Positions 1 through 8,609 of a stretch of DNA of 64,000 nucleotides are shown in pieces (position 1 is the first letter of the stretch; each line of letters opens with the position of its first letter). Position numbers and translations under genes: made by a program. Source of the DNA: Sulfuriferula sp. AH1. GTDB taxonomy: Bacteria; Pseudomonadota; Gammaproteobacteria; Burkholderiales; Sulfuriferulaceae. The stretch is taken from NCBI RefSeq assembly GCF_002162035.1, contig NZ_CP021138.1:620001-684000 (forward strand), read 5' to 3'. The notes beneath the pieces are model-generated. The model was given only the letters and a program-made list of their open reading frames with translations. It had not been told where the DNA came from and did no database searches.

Positions 1-920
1 ACGCGGTGGGCGCGTTCGGCGTGGCTGGCTGGGATATTTTGGAAGGTGTGGTTGCGGCTGCCGAAGGTATGCGCGCTCCGATTATTCTGAGTGTCTCCAA
101 ATCTTATCCGGGAACTGACAGCATCGAATCCCTGGCGCGTGCGGTGGTCGAAATGGGGCAGCGCGCCTCGATTCCCGTGGCATTCCAGATCGAGGTGGAA
201 GACAACCCGCAGGCAGCTGCTGCAGCGATCAGCATGGGTTGCGACGGAGTCGTGTTCAACGCTTCCTCACATTCGCTGCCCGATAATGTGAAGCTGACTC
301 AAAAAGTCGTTGAGTTGGCGGCTACCCAGGGTGTTTTGGTGGTCGGGCAAGTGGGTCAGCTAGAGAGCGGGGAGGCCAATGATGCGGCAGAGTCTGTGGT
401 CAACGGTTCGACGTCTCCGTCCGAAGCCAAATATTACGTTGAGCGTACCGGCGTGGGTTGTCTGGCAGTATCGGTCAACCGCATGAATAGCGGTGGTAAC
501 AAGTATGACTTTACCCGGCTTTCGAAAATAAATCAGGCCGTGGGTATTCCTCTCGGTATCCACGGCAGTGCGGGTTTCACCGACGACCAGTTGCGGCGCA
601 TGATCAGTTTCGGCGCGACTAAAATCAACTACAGCTCGGTGCTGTTCGATGTCGCCGCGCGACGTATCCGGGAGAATGCATTGGCTGGGGTCGAAGGTTA
701 TGCCGCTACCATGGAAGGAGTGCGCGCTGCGGTTCGTCTCGAAGTGGAACGCTGCATCAGGGTGTGGGGCGGTGGCGGCCGCGCGGCGGAAGTGCTGTTG
801 CAGTGCCGGCTGCGGAAGCCCACCCCCACCCTCACAAATTTGGTAGGCGACATCGGAGAAGCGGTGACTGGCGGCGCGGCAGGAAGTGTGAAAGCTGTTT
901 TCAGCAAGCCAATTCAATGA
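1..920 (+). CDS. Class II aldolase-like protein, 5' partial, probably degenerate
   Basis: The reading frame is open at the left edge, so the N-terminus lies outside the window; about 305 residues are visible. The fold is that of class II (zinc) ketose-bisphosphate aldolases: an opening AVGAFGVAGWD like the family's GAFNVNN, and a later LGIHGSAGFTDDQLRR segment like LVLHGGSG. Against remembered GatY/KbaY/Fba motifs, the xDASHLP segment reads FNASSHSLP, the EAELG segment reads VGQVG, and the second zinc histidine (GTAHG) appears replaced by VNRMNSGG. Only the late His (IHGS) is clearly kept. Zinc-dependent catalysis is therefore doubtful; it may be a non-catalytic paralogue or use another chemistry. 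Its stop overlaps the next start (ATGA), so the two genes are probably translationally coupled. Family call is firm, activity is inference. Confidence 0.7.
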   Translation, partial: AVGAFGVAGWDILEGVVAAAEGMRAPIILSVSKSYPGTDSIESLARAVVEMGQRASIPVAFQIEVEDNPQAAAAAISMGCDGVVFNASSHSLPDNVKLTQKVVELAATQGVLVVGQVGQLESGEANDAAESVVNGSTSPSEAKYYVERTGVGCLAVSVNRMNSGGNKYDFTRLSKINQAVGIPLGIHGSAGFTDDQLRRMISFGATKINYSSVLFDVAARRIRENALAGVEGYAATMEGVRAAVRLEVERCIRVWGGGGRAAEVLLQCRLRKPTPTLTNLVGDIGEAVTGGAAGSVKAVFSKPIQ

Positions 921-1906
921 TGGTTGATATGGTTGGGCAGGACGCTATTCATAGCGCCGCCGAACTGCTCCGCGCTGGCGGCACAGTGGCTTTCCCCACC
1001 GAGACGGTTTACGGGCTGGGAGCGGATGCCGCCAACCCGCTGGCGCTGCACCGGGTGTTCGAGGCCAAGGGGCGGCCAGCCGATCACCCGCTCATCGTTC
1101 ACATTGCCGATGCTTCCAATCTGTCCGAATGGGCACAAGACATACCTGACGCGGCGTGGCGGCTGGCAGCAGCATTCTGGCCGGGGCCACTGACTCTGAT
1201 CCTGCGCCGCCATGATCAGGTCCTAAACGAGGTCACCGGCGGCCAGGATACCGTGGGCCTGCGTGTGCCCGACCACCCGGTCGCAGCCGCTTTGCTGCAT
1301 GCGTTTGGAGGCGGGGTTGCGGCCCCCTCGGCCAACCGTTTCGGGCGGGTGAGTCCAACCACGGCGCAACACGTGCGCGACGAGTTGGGTGCCCAGGTCG
1401 GCATTGTTCTGGATGGCGGAACATGCCGGGTCGGCGTGGAATCCACCATCGTCAGCCTGGCACACGGCAAGGCGGTGCTGTTACGGCCCGGCGGTCTTTC
1501 CGTTGCAGCCATTGAAGACGTGCTTCAGCAGAAAATAACGTCGACTCAGGCGACCGGGCGGGAAGTACGTGCCCCCGGTGCGCTGTCCGCGCACTATGCG
1601 CCAGCAACGCCGCTAGAACTGCATCCTGCCGATGCGTTATGGCAGAGGGTGCATCAGCTCTCCGCGCAAGGCCGTAAAGTGATTGTGCTGGGCCTGGGCG
1701 ACGCGAGTGGGAGCGATATCAGCGGCGGCGGTTTTGCGTACTTTCCCATGCCTGGATTCGCTGACGAATATGCACGTGTGCTCTATGCGACGCTACATCG
1801 CTTTGACCGCGCAGGGTTCGACTACCTGCTCGCCGAAGCACCGCCTGATACGCAACCCTGGCTTGCGGTCAGGGATAGGTTGCAACGCGGCGCTCGGGGC
1901 GCTTGA
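917..1906 (+). CDS. L-threonylcarbamoyladenylate synthase, Sua5 type
   Basis: 329 residues from the ATG at 917, which overlaps the preceding stop; a second ATG follows at 920. It makes threonylcarbamoyl-AMP from Thr, bicarbonate and ATP, the first step of t6A37 formation in ANN-decoding tRNAs. The YrdC domain fills about residues 10-200, with the signature PTETVYGLGADA, the KGRPADHPLIVH stretch, FWPGPLTLIL and APSANRFGRVSPT. The extra C-terminal part (LSAHYAPATPLEL onward) is the Sua5-specific domain, so this is the long Sua5 form rather than the short TsaC form. The frame is also open upstream of 917, but that extension lies inside the aldolase gene and has no family similarity. Confidence 0.92.
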   Translation: MMVDMVGQDAIHSAAELLRAGGTVAFPTETVYGLGADAANPLALHRVFEAKGRPADHPLIVHIADASNLSEWAQDIPDAAWRLAAAFWPGPLTLILRRHDQVLNEVTGGQDTVGLRVPDHPVAAALLHAFGGGVAAPSANRFGRVSPTTAQHVRDELGAQVGIVLDGGTCRVGVESTIVSLAHGKAVLLRPGGLSVAAIEDVLQQKITSTQATGREVRAPGALSAHYAPATPLELHPADALWQRVHQLSAQGRKVIVLGLGDASGSDISGGGFAYFPMPGFADEYARVLYATLHRFDRAGFDYLLAEAPPDTQPWLAVRDRLQRGARGA

Positions 1907-1969
1907 CGGGTGTTTACACGGATGGCATTGTGACATAAATCGTTATCGTGCTGCGCCGTAAACCAGACG

Positions 1970-2377
1970 TAACGTCTTGATTCCGGAAGTGTCACGGCGG
2001 CATTGCAGTTACTTAAGGATGCGGCTATCAGGCTGGCGTTTTTATCCGATGCAACGCCGAAGATACTTGATGCCGGCATCAAGAACTCCGGATTGGAAGG
2101 CGTCTTTGAACATGTGCTTAGCACTGATCAGATAAAAACGTATAAACCCGACCTGCGCGCTTACCGGATGGTGATCGATTCCTCTGGGTTAAAGCGTGAG
2201 GAGATTCTATTTGTGCCGTTTGCCGGGTGGGATGCTGCCGCCGGTGCAAAATCGTTCGGCTATACGATTTTCTGGGTCAATCGCCTGAATCTCTCCGCCA
2301 AAAAACTCGGCGTTGTCGCCGATGCGGCTGGGCAGAACTTGACCGATTTGGTAACCTTCATGAAAACGTTACGTTGA
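1970..2377 (+). pseudogene. Remnant of a haloacid dehalogenase type II (HAD) gene
   Basis: The frame after the stop at 1970 encodes about 135 residues ending at 2377. The middle and end match the second half of type II haloacid dehalogenases: LAFLSDATPKILDAGIKNSGL (motif II Ser region, split here by family variation), LSTDQIKTYKPDLRAYRMV (motif III Lys) and a weakened motif IV (VPFAGWDAAAGAKSFGY). The N-terminal third, with the nucleophilic Asp motif DxYGT, is absent. No plausible ATG start with a ribosome site precedes it; TTG at 2003 would be the first possible start. I read it as a decayed fragment without hydrolase activity. Confidence 0.7.
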
Positions 2378-2470
2378 AATAGGTAACGTGACACTTGAAT
2401 GTTGCTTGTGGTTTGAGCGGTTACGTCAGCGGTTGCGATAGCCTGCGAGACTTTTACATAAGGTACAGAT

Positions 2471-2869
2471 ATGAAAGGCAGTTGTTTGTGTGGCGCCATT
2501 GAGTATGAAGTCGATCGATTGGACATGCATATCAGTCATTGCCATTGCCGTACTTGCCGCAAAGCTCATGCAGCCGCGTTTGCGTCGACCGCCGGTGTCA
2601 TGCGGGAACGTTTTCGCTGGGTCAAAGGCCAGGAAAAACTGGCGGCCTTTGAGTCGTCGCCGGGAAAATTCAGGCATTTCTGTTCCGTTTGCGGCACGCA
2701 TCTTGTGGCCGAGCGTTCTGCACAGCCACACGTCATTGTGCGCGTGGCAACGCTCGATGAAGATCCGGGCGTCAAGCCTGTGGTGCACATCTGGTGCGCG
2801 CATGATGTTCCGTGGTTACAGGACGATAAAGCCATTCCGTACCATCAGGAATGGCAACCTGACCGGTAG
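2471..2869 (+). CDS. GFA / CENP-V family zinc protein
   Basis: 132 residues, ATG preceded by AAGG. It belongs to the glutathione-dependent formaldehyde-activating enzyme-like (GFA) family. Zinc-binding cysteine groups are all visible: GSCLCGAIEY at residues 3-12, CHCRTCRK near 25-32 and CSVCGTHL near 73-80. Length and motif order fit the short bacterial form. The real substrate is unknown for most members, so formaldehyde activation is not claimed. It stands between a dehalogenase remnant and a GNAT gene in the same direction, with no clear functional link. Confidence 0.85.
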   Translation: MKGSCLCGAIEYEVDRLDMHISHCHCRTCRKAHAAAFASTAGVMRERFRWVKGQEKLAAFESSPGKFRHFCSVCGTHLVAERSAQPHVIVRVATLDEDPGVKPVVHIWCAHDVPWLQDDKAIPYHQEWQPDR

Positions 2870-2920
2870 TCACATCGCCCGGCCATCATTCCATCAGACC
2901 TTGGCTGCCGAAGAGAATCC

Positions 2921-3334
2921 ATGAGCATCGAATACAAAATCAACGCGCCGGTATCGGCGGATCAGTTCATCGGGCTGCTGCGGGAATCGACGCTGGGCGA
3001 ACGCAGGCCCATCGAAGACCGCGAGTGCATGGAAGGCATGGTTAAGAATAGCAACCTGATGGTGACCGCCTGGCATGGCGCAACCCTGATAGGTATTGCG
3101 CGTTCAATGACGGACTTTCATTACGCATGCTACCTTTCCGATCTGGCGGTGCACAGGGAATATCAAAGACGCGGTATCGGCAAAAAACTGCAAGTCATCA
3201 CCCAAGAGAATCTGGGCCCGAAATGCAAACTGATTCTGGTTGCTGCGCCTGCCGCCAACTCATACTACGAGCATGTCGGGTATACGAATAATCCCCGGTG
3301 CTGGGTGCTGGATCGCGGGCAAAGCATCGGCTGA
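2921..3334 (+). CDS. GNAT family N-acetyltransferase
   Basis: 137 residues. The acetyl-CoA binding motif A is intact: LSDLAVHREYQRRGIGKKL around residues 67-85, with the Q-R-R-G-I-G loop. The C-terminal region (KLILVAAPAANSYYEHVGYT) matches the motif B Tyr segment that ends the fold. It transfers an acetyl group from acetyl-CoA to an amine, but the substrate cannot be read from the sequence. It sits 51 bases after the GFA gene and may be co-transcribed with it. Confidence 0.85.
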   Translation: MSIEYKINAPVSADQFIGLLRESTLGERRPIEDRECMEGMVKNSNLMVTAWHGATLIGIARSMTDFHYACYLSDLAVHREYQRRGIGKKLQVITQENLGPKCKLILVAAPAANSYYEHVGYTNNPRCWVLDRGQSIG

Positions 3335-3369
3335 TCCTGGTTATTGGCAAGTACAAATGTTGGGCTCAG

Positions 3370-4179
3370 TCATGATTTATCGAGTTTGCCGTTGTATTCG
3401 CGATGCGCCATCAATTCAGCGCGCAGTTTTTGCACTTCTTCGCGCAATTCACGAATGTCGTGATGGAGTTCGCCGCGCATTTTGCGCTCGTCTTCGCCGA
3501 TAAAAAATGCGGCAATACTCGCGGTGACGACTGACAGCATGGCGAAGCCAAGTACTACCATCGCGGCGGCGAATAAACGTGAGGCATCGGTGGTAGGGAC
3601 GATATCGCCATAGCCGACGGTGGCGCCGGTGGTGAATGCCAGCCACAAGCCCTGGGAATACGAGTGCACGGTGGGCTCCAGCCAGTAGAAGCCGCCGCCG
3701 GAGAGCAGCATGATCACCACCATCCAGCCCAGCAGATAAGGGGTGGCGCCCGGGGTGAACAGATTGCGTATCGAGCCGAGCAGGCGCGCGATCATCAGCG
3801 AGACATAGGCCAGCCGGAACAGCCGCGCCAGTGGTAGCCATTCGCCGTCCATGCCGGTCAGGCTGATGGCGGCGCCGAAGATTATCAGCAGGTTCAGCCA
3901 GTTATGCAGGATGTAGAGCGATTTCTGCTCGACCATGTGGAGCATCCAGACGAATTCGGCAATGAACGCAATCAGGATGATCAGATCCAGCAATTGCCCG
4001 AGGTGGCGGAAAAATCCGCTTTGCTCGCTGACTTCCAGATAAAAGGCTGGCAGCGTCAGCAAGGCGACAGCCACCATCAGCCAGTGCAGGCGCCGTTCCC
4101 ACAGATAGGCGCTCGGCCGGTCGTGTTCAGGTACGCCGCCTATTCCCATAAAAATCCGAAAATTGCGTGGTGTCGTCAT
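3370..4179 (-). CDS. Voltage-gated-type potassium channel subunit
   Basis: 269 residues with a six-helix voltage-gated channel layout: hydrophobic helices at about 31-49, 61-82, 88-108, a basic S4-like helix at 117-138 (ARLFRLAYVSLMIARLL), S5 at 147-165, and a pore loop with the K+ selectivity filter TVGYGD at residues 187-192, followed by S6 at 201-224. The tail (about 226-262) is charged and heptad-like (LREEVQKLRAEL), probably a tetramerising coiled coil. S4 carries few arginines, so voltage sensing may be weak. It lies between convergent small genes and the exonuclease I gene, on the same strand as the latter. Confidence 0.85.
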   Translation of the reverse strand: MTTPRNFRIFMGIGGVPEHDRPSAYLWERRLHWLMVAVALLTLPAFYLEVSEQSGFFRHLGQLLDLIILIAFIAEFVWMLHMVEQKSLYILHNWLNLLIIFGAAISLTGMDGEWLPLARLFRLAYVSLMIARLLGSIRNLFTPGATPYLLGWMVVIMLLSGGGFYWLEPTVHSYSQGLWLAFTTGATVGYGDIVPTTDASRLFAAAMVVLGFAMLSVVTASIAAFFIGEDERKMRGELHHDIRELREEVQKLRAELMAHREYNGKLDKS

Positions 4180-4206
4180 GATGTATCTAGTGCGGATTGA
4201 AAATCA

Positions 4207-5636
4207 TTAGTCCTGATGTTCCGGGGCGATGCTTTCGGCGTAATCGTACAATGCCGCGAGTATTTCCTCATCTTTGTCGTCAGCCGTCTCTGCCAGTTCA
4301 TCGATGGCGTTGAACAGCTGTTCCAGCGTACGCGCATTGCCTGCACCGTCGAACAGGCGGGCGGCACAATGGCCGCGCCAGCGCCGAGCATCCGCTGCGG
4401 ACAATAATTCAGGGAAGTTACGGGCGCGGTAGCGGAACAGCAGCTCTTCCAGCCGCGGATCGTCGAAGTTCGGGCGCGCCTGCATCAGGCTGTCCGGCGG
4501 CAGGCCGCGCAGGCGGGTCAGCGTGCGGCGGTCGTTATTGCCGATAAAGCCGTTGTACAGATCTTCGTCAACGTCCTGCGCGCCATTAGCGGGACGCTGG
4601 AATACGTCCGCCCAGATCGCGCTCATGTCCGATGCGAATCCCAGTTGCTGCGCGTATTGCAATGCTTGCGCCATGTCGATCCCCATTTTTCAGCCATTTC
4701 GGCGCTTAGCGTCTTCAGCTGGCTGATGACGATGGGGGATTTGTTGAGGTGGATGGTCTTGATCGGCAGGCGGCTGACGCCTTCCGCGAGTTCTTCGGTC
4801 TTGCTGAACATGCGAGTGCGGATGGTGGCGGCGTCCAGTGTGAATAATTCGGCGGGATCGAACGCCAGATCCCAGACGATGACTTCGTTCTTGTTGGTCG
4901 GGTGCTGCGCCAGCGGCCAGGCCAGCATCACGCAGCCGCGTTCGACCGGGATCATGCCGGAAATGTGCAGGAACGGGCGCGGTGCGTGCAGGCTGATCTG
5001 CTCGGCGACAGCATCCTTCTTGTGCAGCTTCAGGCAGAAATCGAACAGGCGCGGCTGCTGCTGGCGGATCAGGCGCGCCAGCGCGATGGTGGCGCGCACA
5101 TCGGACAGCGCGTCGTGCGCGGCTTCGTGGCTGATGTGGTTGGCGGCGGTGAGGTGTTCGAGGCGGAAGCTGATGCGGCCGTCGCCGTTGGTCGGCCAGT
5201 TGATGCCTTCCGGGCGCAATGCGTAGGCGGCGCGCACTACGTCGAGCAGGTCCCAGCGCCCGCAGCCGTTCTGCCATTCGCGGGCATAGGGGTCGATCAG
5301 GTTGCGCCACAGCAGGAAGCGGGTGACTTCGTCATCGAAGCGGATGGTGTTGTAGCCGACGCCTATGGTCTCGGGCTGGCTGAATGCCTGCTCGATCCGG
5401 CTGGCGAATTCGTGTTCGGGGACGCCGCGTTCCAGGCACAGTTGCGGCGTGATGCCGGTAATCAGGCAGGATTGCGGGTCGGGCAGGTAATCCGGCGCAG
5501 GCCGGCAATACAGCATGATCGGTTCGCCGATTTCATTCAGTTCGGCGTCGGTGCGGATCGCGGCGAACTGCGCAGGACGGTCGCTGCGGGTATTGATGCC
5601 AAAGGTTTCGTAGTCGTGCCAGAGAAAAGTGTGCAT
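4207..5636 (-). pseudogene. sbcB: Exodeoxyribonuclease I, interrupted by a single frameshift
   Basis: Exonuclease I degrades single-stranded DNA 3' to 5' in repair and recombination. The upstream frame (5636 down to 4623) carries the DEDD exonuclease domain: WHDYETFG, DRPAQFAAIRTD, GITPQ, YNTIRFDDEV and AAHDALSDVRATIALA. The downstream frame (4686 down to 4207) continues the C-terminal domain (MAQALQYAQQLGFASDM, RYRARNFPELL). Joined with one extra base the product would be 476 residues, almost exactly the E. coli length of 475. The frames switch at or near a mononucleotide pair, C4-A-T5 on the plus strand at 4681-4690. Both halves look otherwise undamaged, so a sequencing error or very recent mutation is likelier than old decay. 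Confidence 0.85.
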
Positions 5637-5757
5637 GGGGCAAATATCATGATGAATTGAACGGGATTATTGCGGGTTTGGCCGGGATTGGCAAATTGGC
5701 TATGTGGGTACAGCCCCATGCGGTTACAATAAACGCCCCGCTTTCAATACTGCCATC

Positions 5758-6492
5758 ATGTCCGAATCCATACGCCTCGCCAAACGTGTTGCCGAAATGC
5801 TGCCCTGCTCGCGCCGCGAAGCCGAGCTCTATATTGAAGGCGGCTGGGTCAAGGTGGACGGTCAAGTGGTCGAGGTCGTCGGCTATCGCGTGCAGCCGCA
5901 GCAGCAGGTTGAATTATTGTCCGATGCTGCTCTGGATACGGCCGAGCCGGTGACCATCCTGCTGCACAAGCCGATCGGGGTCGATGCCAGCGTGGATGGC
6001 GCCGAAGCCAACCCCTTGCTGCAGTTCATCACCCCGGACAATCGCGCCGCCGACGACAAATCGGAGCTGACATCCCTGCAGCGCCACCTGCGCGATTTGC
6101 GCATGCTCATGCCACTGGTCATCAGCGCCAGCGGCCTGCTGGTGTTCAGCCAGGATTGGCGTGTGGTGCGCAAGCTGGTCGAAGACGCCGACAAGGTCGA
6201 GCAGGAGTATGTGGTCGAAGTGACGGGCGAGCTGGCGCCCAACGGCCTGGCGCTGCTCAACCATGGCCTGACCTGGAACGGCAAGCCGCTGCCGCCGATC
6301 AAGGTGAGCTGGCAGAACGAAACCCGGCTGCGCTTTGCGCTCAAGGGCGTACAGCCCGGGCAGATCAAGGGCATGTGCGAGAAGGTCGGGCTGACGGTGC
6401 AGTCCATCAAGCGCATCCGCATCGGGCGCGTGCCCATGGCCGGCTTGCAGCCGGGAAAATGGCGCTATCTGCTGGACAGCGAGCAGTTTTGA
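5758..6492 (+). CDS. RsuA/RluF-family pseudouridine synthase homologue, catalytic Asp apparently lost
   Basis: 244 residues from the ATG at 5758; the open frame continues upstream to 5704 but only this start gives the family's N-terminus. An S4 RNA-binding domain occupies about residues 3-60 (RLAKRVAEMLPCSRREAELYIEGGWVKVDG). The rest matches the RluB/E/F group: VTILLHKPIG, then EQEYVVEVTG, GQIKGMCEKVGLTVQSIKRIRIG. In active members the catalytic Asp sits in GRLDxxTxGL; here the segment reads MPLVISASGLLVFSQD, so R-L-D becomes P-L-V. RNA binding is probably kept, while pseudouridine formation is doubtful. The alignment is from memory. Confidence 0.75.
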   Translation: MSESIRLAKRVAEMLPCSRREAELYIEGGWVKVDGQVVEVVGYRVQPQQQVELLSDAALDTAEPVTILLHKPIGVDASVDGAEANPLLQFITPDNRAADDKSELTSLQRHLRDLRMLMPLVISASGLLVFSQDWRVVRKLVEDADKVEQEYVVEVTGELAPNGLALLNHGLTWNGKPLPPIKVSWQNETRLRFALKGVQPGQIKGMCEKVGLTVQSIKRIRIGRVPMAGLQPGKWRYLLDSEQF

Positions 6493-6519
6493 TTAACAAT
6501 TCTAGAGCCTAATTAGATT

Positions 6520-7365
6520 ATGCTGAGCTATCGTCACGCCTTTCACGCCGGTAATCATGCCGACGTATTGAAACATTTTGTCGAGCTGCAATTGCTGCAG
6601 TACCTCAACCAGAAGGACAAGCCTTACTGGATGATCGATACCCATGCCGGGGCTGGCCTGTATGCGCTGGATCAGGGTTATGCGGTGAAAAATGCCGAAT
6701 ACCTGAGCGGTATCGCGCGTCTGATGCAACGCGAGGATCTGCCGGCGGCGCTGGCGGAATATGTGGAACTGGTGCGTGGATTGAATCCCGACGGCGAGTT
6801 CAGGATTTATCCCGGTTCGCCGTGGGTGGCGATGCAGGTGCTGCGTCCGCAGGATCAGCTGCGCTTGTTTGAGCTGCACCCGACCGATAGCAAGTTGCTG
6901 CACGAGAATTTTGCCAGTGCCGGGCGCCGTGTCAAGATCGAAGCTGCCGACGGTTTTGCGGGGCTCAAGGCATTGTTGCCGCCCGCACCGCGTCGTGCGC
7001 TGGTGCTGATCGACCCGCCTTACGAAGAAAAGCAGGATTACCAGCGCGTGCCGGCTGCGTTGAAAGATGCGCTGAAGCGCTTTGAAACCGGCACCTACGC
7101 GGTATGGTATCCGTTGCTGCAACGTCACGAGTCGCAGCATTTCGCCGAGAGCCTCAAGCGGCTGCAGGCAAAAAGCTGGCTGAATGTCAGTCTGACGGTG
7201 AATACGCCATCTGCGGATGGCTTCGGCATGCACGGCAGCGGCATGTTCGTGCTCAATCCGCCGTGGACGCTGAAAGCCACGCTGCAAACGGTAATGCCTT
7301 ATCTGACCAAGGTGCTGGGGCAGGATGCGGGCGTATCATTTACGCTGGAGTCGCAGGAAGCCTGA
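6520..7365 (+). CDS. rlmJ: 23S rRNA (adenine(2030)-N6)-methyltransferase
   Basis: 281 residues, starting with the hallmark LSYRHAFHAGNHADVLKH of RlmJ (formerly YhiR). The SAM-dependent N6-adenine methyltransferase motif IV is LVLIDPPYEEKQDY, near residue 162-175. The protein methylates A2030 in domain V of 23S rRNA during ribosome assembly. Length agrees with E. coli RlmJ (280). It follows the pseudouridine-synthase homologue by 27 bases, so both may belong to one rRNA-modification transcript. Confidence 0.94.
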   Translation: MLSYRHAFHAGNHADVLKHFVELQLLQYLNQKDKPYWMIDTHAGAGLYALDQGYAVKNAEYLSGIARLMQREDLPAALAEYVELVRGLNPDGEFRIYPGSPWVAMQVLRPQDQLRLFELHPTDSKLLHENFASAGRRVKIEAADGFAGLKALLPPAPRRALVLIDPPYEEKQDYQRVPAALKDALKRFETGTYAVWYPLLQRHESQHFAESLKRLQAKSWLNVSLTVNTPSADGFGMHGSGMFVLNPPWTLKATLQTVMPYLTKVLGQDAGVSFTLESQEA

Positions 7366-7544
7366 TTAGATTTTCTTTCATCGCCCGCTCCCGCCTTGCG
7401 GCAGGTGCGGTCAAAAGCCGGGGAGCCTGACTGCCGGCTGTTTCTTCGCCGACTGTGAGGCGCATCTCAAAATATTTCACGCATCGTGGAATAATGCTGC
7501 TTCAAACCCTCTCTTTAGTTCCATGTACATGAAAACAACGACCG

Positions 7545-8036
7545 ATGTTTACCGGGGATAGAGCACGCTTTTCCGAATGGGTCAGGCTGCATCAGTCGTT
7601 CCTGTACCGTGCCGCCTGGGCGTTATCGGGTGAGCGCAGTGCAGCGCAGGATCTGGTGCAGGAGACTTTCGCGCTGGCCTGGCGGGCGCGCAGGCAGCTG
7701 CGTGACGGGGTGGCGGTGCAGGCGTGGCTGTATCAGATCCTGCGCCGGGAGGCGATGCGGGTCTGGCGCGAGCGTCAGCCATGGGATGCGTGGGACGATG
7801 CGCATTGCGAGGGCGTTGCGGGCGGTTTCAATCAGGTGGATTTGCGTATCGATTTGCTGAATGCCTTGCAGGCACTCAACCCGTTGCACAGGGAGATACT
7901 GGTGCCGTTTTATCTGGCGGATATGAATTATGAGCAACTGGCGCTGGCACTGGATATTCCGCTTGGCACTGTCATGAGCCGACTGAGCCGCGCACGGCGC
8001 GCATTGCGGCAGTTGCTGGAAGAAGAGGGATCGTAA
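7545..8036 (+). CDS. ECF-family RNA polymerase sigma factor
   Basis: 163 residues. Sigma-2 region is at about 12-75 (DLVQETFALAWRARRQL is region 2.2) and sigma-4 at about 105-160, with the helix-turn-helix MNYEQLALALDIPLGTVMSRLSR (split over family positions). It redirects RNA polymerase to a small regulon. The stop overlaps the next ATG, so the downstream anti-sigma-like gene is coupled, as usual for ECF pairs. The operon continues into a periplasmic cytochrome c peroxidase, suggesting a peroxide or envelope redox response. The 179 bases upstream probably hold an autoregulated promoter, but I cannot assign its -35 and -10. Confidence 0.9.
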   Translation: MFTGDRARFSEWVRLHQSFLYRAAWALSGERSAAQDLVQETFALAWRARRQLRDGVAVQAWLYQILRREAMRVWRERQPWDAWDDAHCEGVAGGFNQVDLRIDLLNALQALNPLHREILVPFYLADMNYEQLALALDIPLGTVMSRLSRARRALRQLLEEEGS

Positions 8037-8584
8037 TGAGTAATCGATATGAAGATGACGACGCTTTCGATGCGGCCATGCGGCGTACCCTGAACAATTT
8101 GCCGACGCCCGAAGGCGAGCTTGCGCATCTGCCGCGGCGCGCGTTCCTGCGCACGGGTGCGGCTGCTGCGGGGCTGGCAGCGCTTGGTGTGGCAGGCTGG
8201 ATGGGCGTCGCCTATGAGACGACGCCGGCGCTGGTGCGTCTGGCTTTTGCGCATGCGGATGAGGAATCCGGGCTGCGTGGCGTGCTGGTGCCGGATATGG
8301 CGACGGTGCAGCTTGCGCTCGGTAAGTCCTTGCCCGGCGTATTGCAGCTTTGCAAGGATTGCGCCGTGGACGGCTATGCCGCATGGCATTTGAATAGCTA
8401 TCTGGACAATCTGGGGTACGTGCATGTGTTTGCATTCCGCGGGGCTGTGCCGGCGCTGACCGGCCGGGGGCACTGGCTGCGCGGTTATTGGCACGCTCTG
8501 GCAGGCGAGCAGGGTGCGCCGTTATTGGTGCTGTCGCACCAGTTGGCGGCGGTGGATGCGGTGGTCCGGCAATTGCGGGCCTGA
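8036..8584 (+). CDS. Probable membrane anti-sigma factor with Tat-like signal motif
   Basis: 182 residues, starting at the ATG inside the TGA/ATG overlap with the sigma gene. About 35 N-terminal residues are acidic and would be cytoplasmic, then a single membrane segment (GAAAAGLAALGVAGWMGVA, about 42-60) leads to a periplasmic domain of about 120 residues. That is the topology of ECF anti-sigma factors. Just before the helix lies PRRAFLRTG, a good match to the twin-arginine consensus. The outer domain contains two cysteines (LCKDCAV) that could sense redox state. I recognise no named sensor domain. Function rests on position, coupling and topology. Confidence 0.6.
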   Translation: MSNRYEDDDAFDAAMRRTLNNLPTPEGELAHLPRRAFLRTGAAAAGLAALGVAGWMGVAYETTPALVRLAFAHADEESGLRGVLVPDMATVQLALGKSLPGVLQLCKDCAVDGYAAWHLNSYLDNLGYVHVFAFRGAVPALTGRGHWLRGYWHALAGEQGAPLLVLSHQLAAVDAVVRQLRA

Positions 8585-8609
8585 AGATGTTTTTTGATCG
8601 AGAGGAGAC

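Noticed and set aside
4902-5660. 252-residue plus-strand frame opposite sbcB
   Set aside because: Complement of the exonuclease domain, composition typical of antisense frames in GC-rich genes.
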